From Acinetobacter sp. Marseille-Q1618 (GTDB taxonomy: Bacteria; Pseudomonadota; Gammaproteobacteria; Pseudomonadales; Moraxellaceae), in contig NZ_CADDWJ010000001.1 of NCBI RefSeq assembly GCF_902809855.1, positions 1,445,654 through 1,509,653 of the forward strand: a stretch of 64,000 nucleotides of DNA, written 5' to 3'. A program made the position numbers and the translations under genes. Under the pieces are notes generated by a model. It worked only from the letters and a program-made list of their open reading frames with translations, had not been told where the DNA came from and ran no database searches. Position 1 is the stretch's first letter; every line of letters starts with the position of its first letter. This document shows positions 1 through 9,660 of the stretch, in pieces.

Positions 1-1802
1 GCAGTTGGAATTTCCGTATACAACTCAATAGCAGCATTTTTAATGACTATTTCATTGCGTTCTTTTACCCATGTTTCGAAAATGATCTTGGTGTCAGACT
101 CTTTCCACATTTTGGTCACTAAAGTGTCACCCGGATAAACACTCTTCGCAAAGCGCACCTTGATACTCTTGAAATAACGCCCATCATTATTGCTAAATGC
201 TTTGATCACATGACGTCCACTAAAACCAAAAGTACATAAGCCATGTAAAATGGGACGATCAAAACCAAAAGCTTTGGCAAAGGCTGGGTCTGCATGTAAT
301 GGATTCCAATCACCTGACAAACGATATAAAAGTGTTTGATTAACATCAGTTTTTTCTTCAACCACTGCATCAGGTTCACGATTAGGTGCAACATTAATTT
401 CTACTGAATCACCACGCTCACCGCCCCAACCTCCTGCGCCACGAACAAATGCAGTCATTTCATTGTAAATTAGCTCTTCACCACTTTCATCTTTGGATGA
501 AATCGCAAAAGTAACAACCGCATTAGGGTCTTTGTCATAAGCACTTTTTAAGGTGAAAGTATGCTGCAACTTGGCATGTGGTGGTAAAGGTCGTTTAATT
601 TCAGTGTATTGCTCACCATGTAAGACCCGATCAAAACCATAATTCATACCCGGCAATGTAACACCCTGTTTTGCCATTTCTAGCATGGCATTCATTTGTG
701 GCATCACACCATAGGTCGGAAAAGCTTGGAATTCACTGCCTAATTCATATACATAAGCCAACTCTGAACTGTCTAATGGGTTTTGCGCTGCACCAATACC
801 CAGTGCATAAAGCGACAAATCACGTTCATCATAAGAGGATTCAATTTCAAGCTTAGCTTTGGAAGCAACATCTAGATCAATAAATTCATTTCCACCCAAG
901 TTCGGATGATTGATACCATCTAAAATTGGTGTAAATGATTCAGTAGTTGAAGTTGGATGGGTCGACGCTGTGAAGTCCGTTATTTTTTCCCAGTTTCTTG
1001 CCACATCATCAATATTGAACTGACGTGTATTTGGGAAAATATAACCTTCACTACGCTCCCAACGTAATTTCGCAATAAAGCCTGCTCCAATTTCAAATAA
1101 GCCTTTATTTTCCTGACAATCTTCATGTGCCAGCCACGCCACTAAAGGACTCACTGCTTCGGGTTTTAGCAAAGCCAATAAATCAGGTGGCATCACCGTT
1201 TCAGTCAAACGAGAAGCCGCTAAAGGCGCAATGGTATTTACAAAAATGTTTTTACTGCGCCCTTCTTCTGCCAAACAGTTGGCTAAACCCAAAATGCCGA
1301 GTTTTGCCGCACAATAGTTGGCTTGACCAAAGTTGCCATAAATCCCTGCCGCAGAAGTCGTCATAATAATACGACCGTAGCCCTTTTCACGCATGATCGG
1401 CCAAGCAGCATGTGAAACACTTTTTGAACCGTTTAAATGCACACGCATGATCAGATCCCAGTCTTGCTCCGTCATTTTGGCAAAACTAACATCGCGTAAA
1501 ATCCCTGCATTGTTAATGACAATATCAACAGTACCAAAATGATCTAAAGCGGTTTGTACAATTGCTTCGCCATTTTCCACTGAGTCATAATTGGCAACAG
1601 CCTCACCGCCTGCAGCACGAATTTCTTCTACAACTTTATCCGCTGCTGAGGATGACTGCCCTGAGCCATGCGCCCCGCCACCTAAATCATTGACCACAAC
1701 TTTGCAGCCACGTGCAGCTAAAGTAAGCGCATGTTGACGACCTAAGCCACCACCTGCACCTGTGACAATGGCAACACGCCCATCAAATCTTAATTCTGAC
1801 AT
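1..1802 (-). CDS. SDR/MaoC multifunctional beta-oxidation protein (partial, C-terminus outside window)
   Basis: The reading frame stays open from ATG at 1802 to the left edge, giving 600 visible residues with no stop, so the gene is cut by the window. The N-terminal part is a short-chain dehydrogenase with a TGAGGGLG nucleotide-binding motif at residues 14-21, an NNAG motif and a YCAAK active site with Y163 and K167. The C-terminal part carries a hot-dog hydratase signature, with D498, N500 and H503 in a DWNPLH motif followed by an ILHG block. This SDR plus MaoC architecture is that of peroxisomal multifunctional enzyme type 2, which hydrates enoyl-CoA and oxidises the 3-hydroxyacyl-CoA. Whether an SCP2 domain follows cannot be seen. 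It lies downstream of, and on the same strand as, an acyl-CoA dehydrogenase, which fits fatty acid or sterol-like side-chain beta-oxidation. Confidence 0.88.
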   Translation of the reverse strand, partial: MSELRFDGRVAIVTGAGGGLGRQHALTLAARGCKVVVNDLGGGAHGSGQSSSAADKVVEEIRAAGGEAVANYDSVENGEAIVQTALDHFGTVDIVINNAGILRDVSFAKMTEQDWDLIMRVHLNGSKSVSHAAWPIMREKGYGRIIMTTSAAGIYGNFGQANYCAAKLGILGLANCLAEEGRSKNIFVNTIAPLAASRLTETVMPPDLLALLKPEAVSPLVAWLAHEDCQENKGLFEIGAGFIAKLRWERSEGYIFPNTRQFNIDDVARNWEKITDFTASTHPTSTTESFTPILDGINHPNLGGNEFIDLDVASKAKLEIESSYDERDLSLYALGIGAAQNPLDSSELAYVYELGSEFQAFPTYGVMPQMNAMLEMAKQGVTLPGMNYGFDRVLHGEQYTEIKRPLPPHAKLQHTFTLKSAYDKDPNAVVTFAISSKDESGEELIYNEMTAFVRGAGGWGGERGDSVEINVAPNREPDAVVEEKTDVNQTLLYRLSGDWNPLHADPAFAKAFGFDRPILHGLCTFGFSGRHVIKAFSNNDGRYFKSIKVRFAKSVYPGDTLVTKMWKESDTKIIFETWVKERNEIVIKNAAIELYTEIPT

Positions 1803-1926
1803 TTTTAATCCTTATCTCTAAATCTTGTGTTTTATTCGAGTTTTAAACAGTACTAATCCTGAAATTAGCTCAAAGTAAAACTAGGCATTCTCTTTCATTA
1901 GATTTAACGAAGTGGTGCTATCGCAG

Positions 1927-1980
1927 GGCGACATGGATGTCGCCGTTGGGTCGGGGTTCAGGATGTACCCCTGACCCAAC
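1927..1980. repeat. Tandem double-hairpin element in the 335-bp gap
   Basis: Two adjacent inverted repeats occupy part of the gap 1803-2137. The first is a perfect 7-bp stem (GGCGACA/TGTCGCC, 1927-1944, loop TGGA). The second runs 1945-1980, with an 8-bp arm GTTGGGTC/GACCCAAC, a one-base bulge and a further 5-bp GGGGT/ACCCC stem. Neither is followed by a T-run typical of a terminator. The GC-rich hairpins stand out from the AT-rich surroundings and look like a REP/BIME-type intergenic element. No ORF in this gap is convincing. Confidence 0.6.
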
Positions 1981-2137
1981 AAAGGATTTTTTGTCACCTT
2001 GCGGAAAATATTCCTCATCCGTCAAAAGTGAGGCATCACCTACGCAAATCAATTTAAATTCTTACTGCAAGGCAAGGTTGTACAAGCCTTTTATCTATAT
2101 TCATTAACGGACTAGTTAATGAATATAAGCTCCACTA

Positions 2138-3313
2138 TCAAATCGTACGTGAAATCAACTCTTTCATGATTTCATTGGTACCGCCATAAATACGATTTGG
2201 GCGCATATCTAAATATGCACGAGCAATTGGATATTCCAACATATAGCCATAACCACCATGCAATTGCACACATTCATCCACGACTTTACACGCTAAGTCC
2301 GACACCCAATATTTTGCTGTACATGCTGCTTCGATGGAGAGTTCGTTTTTTAATACTTGCTGCATGCATTGATCTACAAAAGTACGTGCGATCTGCACTT
2401 CGGCACGCATTTCAGCCAATTTAAAACGTGTATTTTGGAAGCTTGCAACGGATTTACCAAAAGCTTTACGTTGTTTGGTATATTCCACCGTACATGCTAA
2501 AGCGCTTTCAGCACCAGCCGCACAGATAATGCCGATCATCATGCGTTCCCAAGCTAACTCTTTCATCAGCATAATAAAACCCATGCCTTCCATACCGAGC
2601 AAATTGCTTTTTGGCACACGCACATTGTCAAAAAATAGTTCACAAGTATCTTGTCCGTGCATACCTACTTTTTTCAGGGGTTTTCCTTTAGTAAAACCCG
2701 CACGATCAGCTTCAATGATCAGCAATGAAACATTTTGTGCGGCATTTTCACTTTTGCCAGTTTTTACAGCAACCACAGCGATATCACATAAATAACCATT
2801 GGTAATGAAAATCTTTGAACCATTCACAATATAGTCATCACCCTCTTCAACCGCTGTGGTACGAATTGCTTGTAAGTCTGAACCTGTGCCTGGCTCAGTC
2901 ATCGCAATCGCACCCACTGCTTCACCAGTTGCCATTTTGGGTAACCATGTTATTTTTTGTTGTTCATTACCAAAATTATTCAGGTAATTGGCAACAATAT
3001 CTGAATGTAAAGAAAATCCTGAAGATGAATCGCCAACGCGTGCTTGCTCCTCCATCAAAATCATTGAATACAAACGATCTACACCTGAACCCCCGTATTC
3101 TTCAGGCATAGTGCAGCACAATAAGCCTAATTCACCTGCTTTATTCCAAAGTTGACGATCAATATGTTGCTGTTCTTCCCATTTTTCACGATATGGAGCA
3201 ATTTCTGTTTCAAAAAAACGGCGAGCTGTTTGGCGAAATTGTTCATGTTCCTCATTAAATAAAGTACGTGGCAGCATGGATGGAATCGGTTTTGGAATAT
3301 TTAAAGTAGACAT
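2138..3313 (-). CDS. Acyl-CoA dehydrogenase (LCAD/IVD-type active site)
   Basis: A complete 391-aa FAD-dependent acyl-CoA dehydrogenase, which catalyses the first alpha,beta-dehydrogenation step of acyl-CoA breakdown and passes electrons to ETF. The FAD/substrate block AMTEPGTGSD lies at residues 137-146, and the QLHGGYGY block is at 350-357. In medium- and short-chain enzymes the catalytic Glu sits in a YEGT motif. Here that motif is YGGT (G378), as in long-chain acyl-CoA and isovaleryl-CoA dehydrogenases, where the base lies on another helix. A matching Glu is present at E256 in a WER motif. It starts at ATG 3313 and is transcribed toward the SDR/MaoC gene. The intervening 335 bp contain hairpins, so a single operon is plausible but not certain. 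The chain-length substrate is unknown. Confidence 0.9.
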   Translation of the reverse strand: MSTLNIPKPIPSMLPRTLFNEEHEQFRQTARRFFETEIAPYREKWEEQQHIDRQLWNKAGELGLLCCTMPEEYGGSGVDRLYSMILMEEQARVGDSSSGFSLHSDIVANYLNNFGNEQQKITWLPKMATGEAVGAIAMTEPGTGSDLQAIRTTAVEEGDDYIVNGSKIFITNGYLCDIAVVAVKTGKSENAAQNVSLLIIEADRAGFTKGKPLKKVGMHGQDTCELFFDNVRVPKSNLLGMEGMGFIMLMKELAWERMMIGIICAAGAESALACTVEYTKQRKAFGKSVASFQNTRFKLAEMRAEVQIARTFVDQCMQQVLKNELSIEAACTAKYWVSDLACKVVDECVQLHGGYGYMLEYPIARAYLDMRPNRIYGGTNEIMKELISRTI

Positions 3314-3830
3314 GATTTGTACCTTTGCTTGGTTTTATTTTTCTGGATATAGAAGTTATCAATGAATCAGATATCGATATAACTTCGGCTTCTATTTTTA
3401 GAGTGTGGATATTTTTTCGTCAATTGTAATAAAGGTTGTGAAGCAAATAAAAATGGTGCTTTTTGCCAAGTAACACCTAATAAAAAATATAAGACATTGA
3501 ATTTAAAATACTCATTTAGAATAGTTTGCTCTATTTCTTTGTTAACAATCATCCTTCACGTATATCTAAGCTGAATAAAAGCTAAATCGTTTTATATGTG
3601 GAAATACGCTGTGACTTAAAATTAAAAATAATTTTTTAACTCAAATTCTTATTTTGCTACACAGATAAATTGTATTTTTAGTCAATTTAAAATATTGTTG
3701 TGCTATGAAAATCATTCAATATTGGCTGTATTTACGCATAAAATAATACGCTTAGCCATCACAAAAAATATTTTAAATATATAAATTAGTATGCAACAAG
3801 TTGCAAAGCCAAATTTAAAAAGGATTCATC
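3314..3830. other. 517-bp AT-rich divergent intergenic region
   Basis: This region separates the leftward acyl-CoA dehydrogenase from the rightward fadH and must hold both promoters. It is very AT-rich. I see no perfect operator palindrome for FadR or PsrA and no RNA gene. A 61-codon frame at 3367-3552 has no recognisable features and was not accepted. Confidence 0.5.
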
Positions 3831-5864
3831 ATGACAGCTCGCTATGCAAATATTCTAAAACCACTTCATTTGGGATATACCACCATCAAAAATCGTGTGG
3901 TGATGGGGTCTATGCATACAGGTTTGGAAGATCGTTTTTATAATTATCCAAAACTTGCGGCATATTTTGGCGAACGTGCCAAAGGTGGCGTAGGCTTAAT
4001 TATCACAGGGGGAATTTCACCTAACCGCCAAGGTTGGTTATTACCAGCAGGTGGAACGATGAATACTTTGGGTGATATTGCGCCACATCGTTTGGTGACA
4101 CATGCAGTGCATAAGCATGGTGCAAAAATTCTTATGCAAATTTTGCACTCAGGACGCTATGGTTATCAACCTTTTGTCGTTTCAGCAAGTCCGATCAAAT
4201 CCCCGATTTCCATGTTTAAACCCCGTGAAATGAGTGACAGACTTATTTTACAAACCATTCAAGATTATGCTGATACTGCCAGTCTTGCGAAAAAAGCAGG
4301 TTATGATGGCGTAGAAATTATGGGCTCAGAAGGTTATTTACTGAATCAATTTTTGAGTCGTCATGTCAATCAACGTACAGACCGTTGGGGTGGTCCAGTC
4401 GAAAATCGTATGCGTTTTGCTATAGAAATCGTCAAAGCCATTCGTGAGAAAATTGGTGAAAAATTTATTATTTGCTTTCGTTTGTCTATGCTTGACTTGG
4501 TGCACGATGGCAACACCATGGATGAAGTCATCACCATTGCACAGGCTTTAGAAAAAGCTGGCGTGACCCTGTTAAATACCGGAATTGGCTGGCATGAAGC
4601 GCGTATCCCAACCATCGTTACCTCTGTGCCACGTGCTGCTTTTGTTGACTATACTGCAGAAGTAAAAAAACACGTTTCTGTACCTGTAATTGCATCGAAC
4701 CGAATCAATATGCCTGATACCGCTGAACAAATTTTGGCAGCAGGAAAAGCAGACATGGTGCAAATGGCACGTCCATTATTAGCAGATGCTTTTTGGGTCA
4801 ATAAAACGGCAACCAACCGTGTTGATGAAATCAATACCTGTATTGCTTGTAACCAAGCTTGTTTAGACCACTCATTTCAAAATAAACGCGCGACTTGTTT
4901 GGTGAATCCTCGTGCTGCCTATGAAACAGAACTGGTTTATTTAAAAACAAAAAAACCGAAAAAAATTGCGGTCGTGGGTGGCGGCGTTGCAGGTATGTCC
5001 GCAGCGACCGTTGCAGCAAGTCGTGGACATCAGGTTACGTTATTTGAAGCATCGCATGAAGTTGGTGGACAATTTAACTTAGCTAAAGTTGTGCCTGGTA
5101 AAGAGGAGTTTCACGAAACGATTCGTTATTTTAAAGTTCAGATCGAAAAAACAGGCGTAGAGTTACGTTTAAATACCAAAGTAAATCGTGAACAATTAGA
5201 GCGTGAAGGCTTTGATGAAGTGGTTGTGGCAACAGGTGTCATCCCTCGTGCCTTAAAGATTGAAGGAAGTGATGCGCCACAAGTATTATCTTATGCAGAG
5301 GTATTACGTGGTGCACCAGTCGGACATCGTGTTGCGGTCATCGGTGCAGGCGGTATCGGTTTTGATGTTTCTGAATATTTATTAAAACCTGAACATCAAC
5401 CGCAGCCTCAACCACTTGCTGATTGGCAACGTGAATGGGGCGTAGATCCTCATCCAAATTATATGACCGAAGGTGGTTTTGTTCCCCCACAGGTTGAACA
5501 ACCTATTCGTGAAATTTATTTGATGCAACGTAAATCAACACCGTTGGGCATTGGTTTAGGAAAAACATCGGGTTGGGTTCACCGAGCGCAATTAAAAAAA
5601 CATGCGGTGAAAATGTTACGTGGCGTGCAATACAAAACTGTAAGCAATGAAGGTTTATGGATTGAAAATCATGGGCATGATCAATTGTTGCGTGTAGATA
5701 CTATTGTGGTCTGTGCTGGACAAGAATCTGTGAAAGACTTGATGCCTTTAGATGGTGAAAAAACCTTAGCCAATTATCATATTATTGGTGGTGCAAAACT
5801 GGCTGCAGAACTTGATGCAAAACGTGCGATTCGTGAAGGTGCTGAGTTAGCAGCGAAACTTTAA
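3831..5864 (+). CDS. fadH: NADPH-dependent 2,4-dienoyl-CoA reductase
   Basis: A 677-aa flavoprotein of the old-yellow-enzyme/FadH family, which reduces 2,4-dienoyl-CoA intermediates so that unsaturated fatty acids can enter beta-oxidation. The N-terminal TIM barrel has Y169 and H255, matching E. coli Y166 and H252 with a constant offset of three. Four cysteines (C337, C340, C344, C356) keep the E. coli spacing and should bind the 4Fe-4S cluster. A Rossmann FAD/NADPH module follows, with a glycine-rich VVGGGVAGM motif near residue 380. The start ATG at 3831 is preceded by an AAGGA ribosome-binding site. The gene stands alone, divergent from the acyl-CoA dehydrogenase, and shares its pathway with the two leftward genes. 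Confidence 0.96.
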   Translation: MTARYANILKPLHLGYTTIKNRVVMGSMHTGLEDRFYNYPKLAAYFGERAKGGVGLIITGGISPNRQGWLLPAGGTMNTLGDIAPHRLVTHAVHKHGAKILMQILHSGRYGYQPFVVSASPIKSPISMFKPREMSDRLILQTIQDYADTASLAKKAGYDGVEIMGSEGYLLNQFLSRHVNQRTDRWGGPVENRMRFAIEIVKAIREKIGEKFIICFRLSMLDLVHDGNTMDEVITIAQALEKAGVTLLNTGIGWHEARIPTIVTSVPRAAFVDYTAEVKKHVSVPVIASNRINMPDTAEQILAAGKADMVQMARPLLADAFWVNKTATNRVDEINTCIACNQACLDHSFQNKRATCLVNPRAAYETELVYLKTKKPKKIAVVGGGVAGMSAATVAASRGHQVTLFEASHEVGGQFNLAKVVPGKEEFHETIRYFKVQIEKTGVELRLNTKVNREQLEREGFDEVVVATGVIPRALKIEGSDAPQVLSYAEVLRGAPVGHRVAVIGAGGIGFDVSEYLLKPEHQPQPQPLADWQREWGVDPHPNYMTEGGFVPPQVEQPIREIYLMQRKSTPLGIGLGKTSGWVHRAQLKKHAVKMLRGVQYKTVSNEGLWIENHGHDQLLRVDTIVVCAGQESVKDLMPLDGEKTLANYHIIGGAKLAAELDAKRAIREGAELAAKL

Positions 5865-5962
5865 AGTAAAACACTTATTTTGACGAAACAATACACACTT
5901 GATTGCTTTGGTTGTATTTTTTACTTGTCATAATTGCAAAAGCTTCGTATTATGGCGCACAT

Positions 5963-6052
5963 GGAAGCGTGGCAGAGCGGTTTAATGCACCGGTCTTGAA
6001 AACCGACGAGGGCGCGAGTCCTCCGTGAGTTCGAATCTCACCGCTTCCGCCA
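5963..6052 (+). tRNA. tRNA-Ser(TGA)
   Basis: A 90-nt class II tRNA with acceptor arms GGAAGCG/CGCTTCC, an anticodon arm reading CGGTC-TTGAAAA-CCG with anticodon TGA, a long variable arm, a T-loop GTTCGAATC and an encoded CCA at 6050-6052. It closely resembles the E. coli TGA serine tRNA. It is followed immediately by a terminator and then by a probably acquired ATPase gene. Confidence 0.97.
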
Positions 6053-6066
6053 GATATCAACGACTT

Positions 6067-6097
6067 AGCCCTGACATTGTCAGGGCTTTGTTGTTTC
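6067..6097 (+). terminator. Rho-independent terminator after tRNA-Ser
   Basis: A perfect 9-bp stem AGCCCTGAC/GTCAGGGCT (6067-6075 with 6079-6087), a 3-nt ATT loop and a T-rich tail end the tRNA transcript. Confidence 0.9.
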
Positions 6098-6234
6098 TGT
6101 GCATTGGTTAGCGTAAGCACATAATAAGTAAAATATGCTTTTTTAATTGATATAAATTGAGTGGAAATAAACCTATAGGTACTTTATGATTGGGCTCTAA
6201 GTAATTAAATACAGAAGCATTTTGAGAGTAAGTG

Positions 6235-7763
6235 ATGGCTAATCATTTTGTTATTAAGGGTGGTATAGGCACAATTGATGCTGAACGAGATATCTTTTTA
6301 GACGATTATTTTCTCGAAACACAAGTTTTTAATGATTTGACATGCTTTGATGAAGATGAGTTTTCATTTATGAAAAGAGTTATTGTAGGGCGAACAGGTT
6401 CAGGTAAAACAGCTCTATTAAAAAAAATCAATGCTCTTACCAATATGAAATCAAGCTCTGTTGAAGCCGAATCCATGATTTTTGAGCATATAAAAAATAA
6501 TGTTTTTATAAATGAATTAATTGCAAACGGTATTGATATTAGAGTTTTTTATAAATCACTTTGGTTACATGTGTTGTTAATTAAAATTATAGAGTTGTTG
6601 TATCCTAAAGATGATTTACTAGCTACATTGAAAGGTTTTTTTCAGATAAACACAAGTTAGCAAGGGAGTATATTGATGCATTCGAAGCTAATTTTTTTAA
6701 TGACAATATTATTTCAGAAATAACTAAAAAAATGCAGTCTGAATTACAATCTACAGTTGGTAATGATATTGCAAGTTTGAAGGCAAATGCTGGGGTTAAA
6801 GAAAATAAGGAATTTACGGAAAAAATTCAGTCGCAGACTAGTAAATATGTCAGTTCTGAACTATTGGCAAGACAAAAACAAATTATAAAAATTTTGATTG
6901 AAAATTACAGAGATAAAAAAAGAAAATTCATTATTAGCATCGATGACTTAGATAGATCTTGGTTAAATGAAAATATTATTCGCTACGATTTTATCAATGC
7001 TTTATTGGATGCATTTAGAGAACTAATTGATATTAAAAATGTAAAAGTTCTGATTTCAATTCGTACTGACATCTTAAAAGGAGTATACAATAAAAAATTA
7101 AGGCAAGAAGAAAAGGACAGCTCATTGATTGCCTTTGTGGAATGGAAAAAAGAAGAAATCTTGAATTTATTAGATAAACGTGTTGAATTTTTAGTAAAAA
7201 GGGCTTACACGAGTGAAGGTGTCAAATTTGGTAATTTATTTGATTTCAATATTTCAGGGATACCTGCAACTGATTATATTTTAGAACGTACTATGATGCG
7301 TCCTAGAGATGCAATTGAATTTGTAAATACATTCTTAAGAAATGTGTCTGGTGACTCGGCAAATTTAAATGAAGACTTTGTGTTGGAAGCCGAAGAGTCG
7401 TTTTATGCAGAAAGAAAAGTTGCTTTATGTTCTGAATGGTATAGCTTGTATCCCAATTTAAGACAATTTTTAGATGCACTTTCTGTATTTTTACAGCCAA
7501 ATATAAATTTGCAACATTTAGTGGAAAAGAAAGAAAGTATATGTGAAATATTATTACAAGCAGATGATTTAGAAGATGAAATTATTAAAAAATGTATAAA
7601 TGGTGATTTAAATGACTTATTAAATGTATGGTTTATTTGTGGTGTAATTGGTAGAAAAAAATCTGAAACTTTAACAATTTTTTCTAACCACAAAAAACCA
7701 GAGCTTGATATAACTGATTATAATAAAGAGTTTAGAATTCATCCTTTATTTTTTAGGAATTGA
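6235..7763 (+). pseudogene. P-loop ATPase (Sll1717/KAP-like), split by a -1 frameshift
   Basis: Two consecutive frames together encode one roughly 509-aa protein. The first starts at ATG 6235, after GAGAGTAAG, and carries Walker A GRTGSGKT at residues 52-59. It hits TAG at 6658-6660. The -1 frame is open from 6642 through the stop at 7763 and continues with a Walker B-like strand (IISIDDLDRS), an IRTD sensor-like motif and an RPRDAIEF motif. The frames join at T7 (6636-6642), where zero-frame codons are GGT TTT TTT CAG, so one missing T or a -1 slip restores the protein. The motifs recall the P-loop ATPase 'Sll1717' family, related to KAP NTPases. That assignment is from memory. The gene is far more AT-rich than its neighbours and sits next to a tRNA, suggesting transfer. 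It could be a decayed gene, a programmed frameshift or a sequencing error. Confidence 0.72.
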
Positions 7764-7838
7764 TTATGCCTAGTTTCCTCAACTAATTGTTGTTGAATAT
7801 AGCTATTGCTTCTACAGTTAAATTCTAATTTATATCCA

Positions 7839-7866
7839 TAAGGGACTTTCGAGTCCCTTACTTTTT
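7839..7866. terminator. Terminator between the split ATPase gene and dld
   Basis: A 9-bp perfect stem TAAGGGACT/AGTCCCTTA with a TTCG tetraloop, then CTTTTTC. It can end the rightward ATPase transcript. The mirrored sequence could also serve the leftward lactate operon. Confidence 0.8.
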
Positions 7867-7879
7867 CATTAACTTTATT

Positions 7880-9574
7880 TTATTTCCAATATCTTAACTT
7901 ACTGGTTTGACCGATCCCAACATTAAAACTATTGGTTGGATCTAGCTTTTGATAATGATTTTTCAAAGCAGGCTTGGCAACATATAAATGCCCAACATTA
8001 TGCTCAGCAGGATATTCTGCCCCACGCGCATCCAGTAAATGCCACATTGCATGTTCCATTGCCAAAGGGTCTACCCCTTTTTTAACAATATAATCTTGAT
8101 GAAACACATGACACAAAAAATGTCCATAATAGAGTTTATGAATGATTTGCTCATCCATCTCTTTTGGCAGAGTTTCCACCCATTCACGGTCATTACGACG
8201 TAATGCAATATCTAAAGCGACAATATCTTCCACTTCCGAACGATGTGTATCACGATAACGAATCGCAGCACCTGCCACAGCAAAACGATGTAAAAATGCC
8301 TTACGCCCTTCTTCTTCTGTACAATGAAAATAATTGCCTGAATTTTTATCCGAAAAATAACCTTTTAGAAAGTTTGCAACCTGATCTACATCCTGATTTT
8401 CAATGCGAATCACCAAATGATGTTCATATAAATCACGAAACTCATTCATGCGTTTTGGCAAATGATTTGGCATAAATTTGGTCACGAGTTGCAAAAACTT
8501 ATCTGATAAATTTCTTAATCCGATTTTTTCCAAATACCCATCGACTTTATCTTTCATGGCAAAGGCAGCAGGTACTTTTGCCGTACCGAACTTTTCGATA
8601 AACATAAAAGTATCTTTGCCATATTCTGCACCAATATCATAAGCAACACGGTGAATGTACTCGCCCGCAATCGGTAAACGTGGCAAATCTTTCAGCAAAA
8701 AACGACGAATTTCAGTCAAATCATCCTGTGAATTTGTCCCCACATAAAACACCTGACTCGGTATTTTTTCAAACGTATCTAAACGTACGGCAAAGACACA
8801 TACCTTACCTGCTGAACCAGATGCTTCAAACAAGCGGCTTGGGTCAGCATTAAAACGTGCTGGGGTATTTTCATCCACTTGTTTTACATCATGTGAATAA
8901 CGCTGATCAGATGCACAGCAGTTTGAGTTATAAATAATGTCATTACTTTGATAGTTTTTATTTTCAAGATTATTCAAAATTTCTTCAGGTGTATCACCCA
9001 AATGAACACCGAGATGATTCACCAATTCTAATGTGCCTGCATCATTTACTCGTGCATAAAGTGCGAGCTCTGTATAAGCTGGTCCACGACGCACCAAAGC
9101 ACCGCCTGAATTATTACACACACCACCCAAAACCGATGCACCAATACACGATGAACCAATCACTGAATGCGGTTCACGGTTAAATGGTGCTAAATCTTTT
9201 TCGAGTTTGTCGAGGGTTGCACCCGGCAAACAAATTACTTGTTTAGCATCATTGATCACCTGAATGCCAAGCAAACGGCGAGTACTCATCAAAATCACTG
9301 GACGATCGTAATCATCACCGAAAGGCGTTGAACCACCTGTTAGCCCTGTGTTGGCAGCTTGCATAATCACAATACAATCAGCTTCAATAGCTATTTTCAA
9401 GACTTGCCATTGTTCCAGTAAAGTTCCCGGCACCACCACAGCCAAAACTTGTCCTGAGCCATAACGACGACCTTGGCGGTAGAGTCGTGTATCATTATCA
9501 CTCGTTAAAACGTGTTGTTTTCCGACAATGTTGATGAGGTTTTGAATGGTGTTTGAAGCTGATTGGGTTTGCAT
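7880..9574 (-). CDS. dld: Quinone-dependent D-lactate dehydrogenase
   Basis: A 564-aa FAD-binding respiratory D-lactate dehydrogenase, close to the usual ~570 aa, which oxidises D-lactate to pyruvate and feeds electrons to the quinone pool at the inner membrane face. The N-terminal PCMH-type FAD-binding region shows ANTGLTGGSTP near residue 75 and SSCIGASVLGGVCNNSGG near residues 140-157. The C-terminal half is the membrane-associated lactate-binding part. It is the last gene of the lldP-lldR-lldD-dld series, separated from lldD by about 250 bp that hold an interspersed repeat, so it may also have its own promoter. Confidence 0.95.
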   Translation of the reverse strand: MQTQSASNTIQNLINIVGKQHVLTSDNDTRLYRQGRRYGSGQVLAVVVPGTLLEQWQVLKIAIEADCIVIMQAANTGLTGGSTPFGDDYDRPVILMSTRRLLGIQVINDAKQVICLPGATLDKLEKDLAPFNREPHSVIGSSCIGASVLGGVCNNSGGALVRRGPAYTELALYARVNDAGTLELVNHLGVHLGDTPEEILNNLENKNYQSNDIIYNSNCCASDQRYSHDVKQVDENTPARFNADPSRLFEASGSAGKVCVFAVRLDTFEKIPSQVFYVGTNSQDDLTEIRRFLLKDLPRLPIAGEYIHRVAYDIGAEYGKDTFMFIEKFGTAKVPAAFAMKDKVDGYLEKIGLRNLSDKFLQLVTKFMPNHLPKRMNEFRDLYEHHLVIRIENQDVDQVANFLKGYFSDKNSGNYFHCTEEEGRKAFLHRFAVAGAAIRYRDTHRSEVEDIVALDIALRRNDREWVETLPKEMDEQIIHKLYYGHFLCHVFHQDYIVKKGVDPLAMEHAMWHLLDARGAEYPAEHNVGHLYVAKPALKNHYQKLDPTNSFNVGIGQTSKLRYWK

Positions 9575-9660
9575 GGTCGTATATCTTCCATTTTTATAAA
9601 TATGCTCTCTCTCCTTTCAGGAGATGAACAGTACTACTATATATACAAAGATGAAGTGCT

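Noticed and set aside
3367..3552. Leftward 61-codon open frame
   Set aside because: It lies in the AT-rich divergent promoter region, has no ribosome-binding site, and its product has no recognisable feature.
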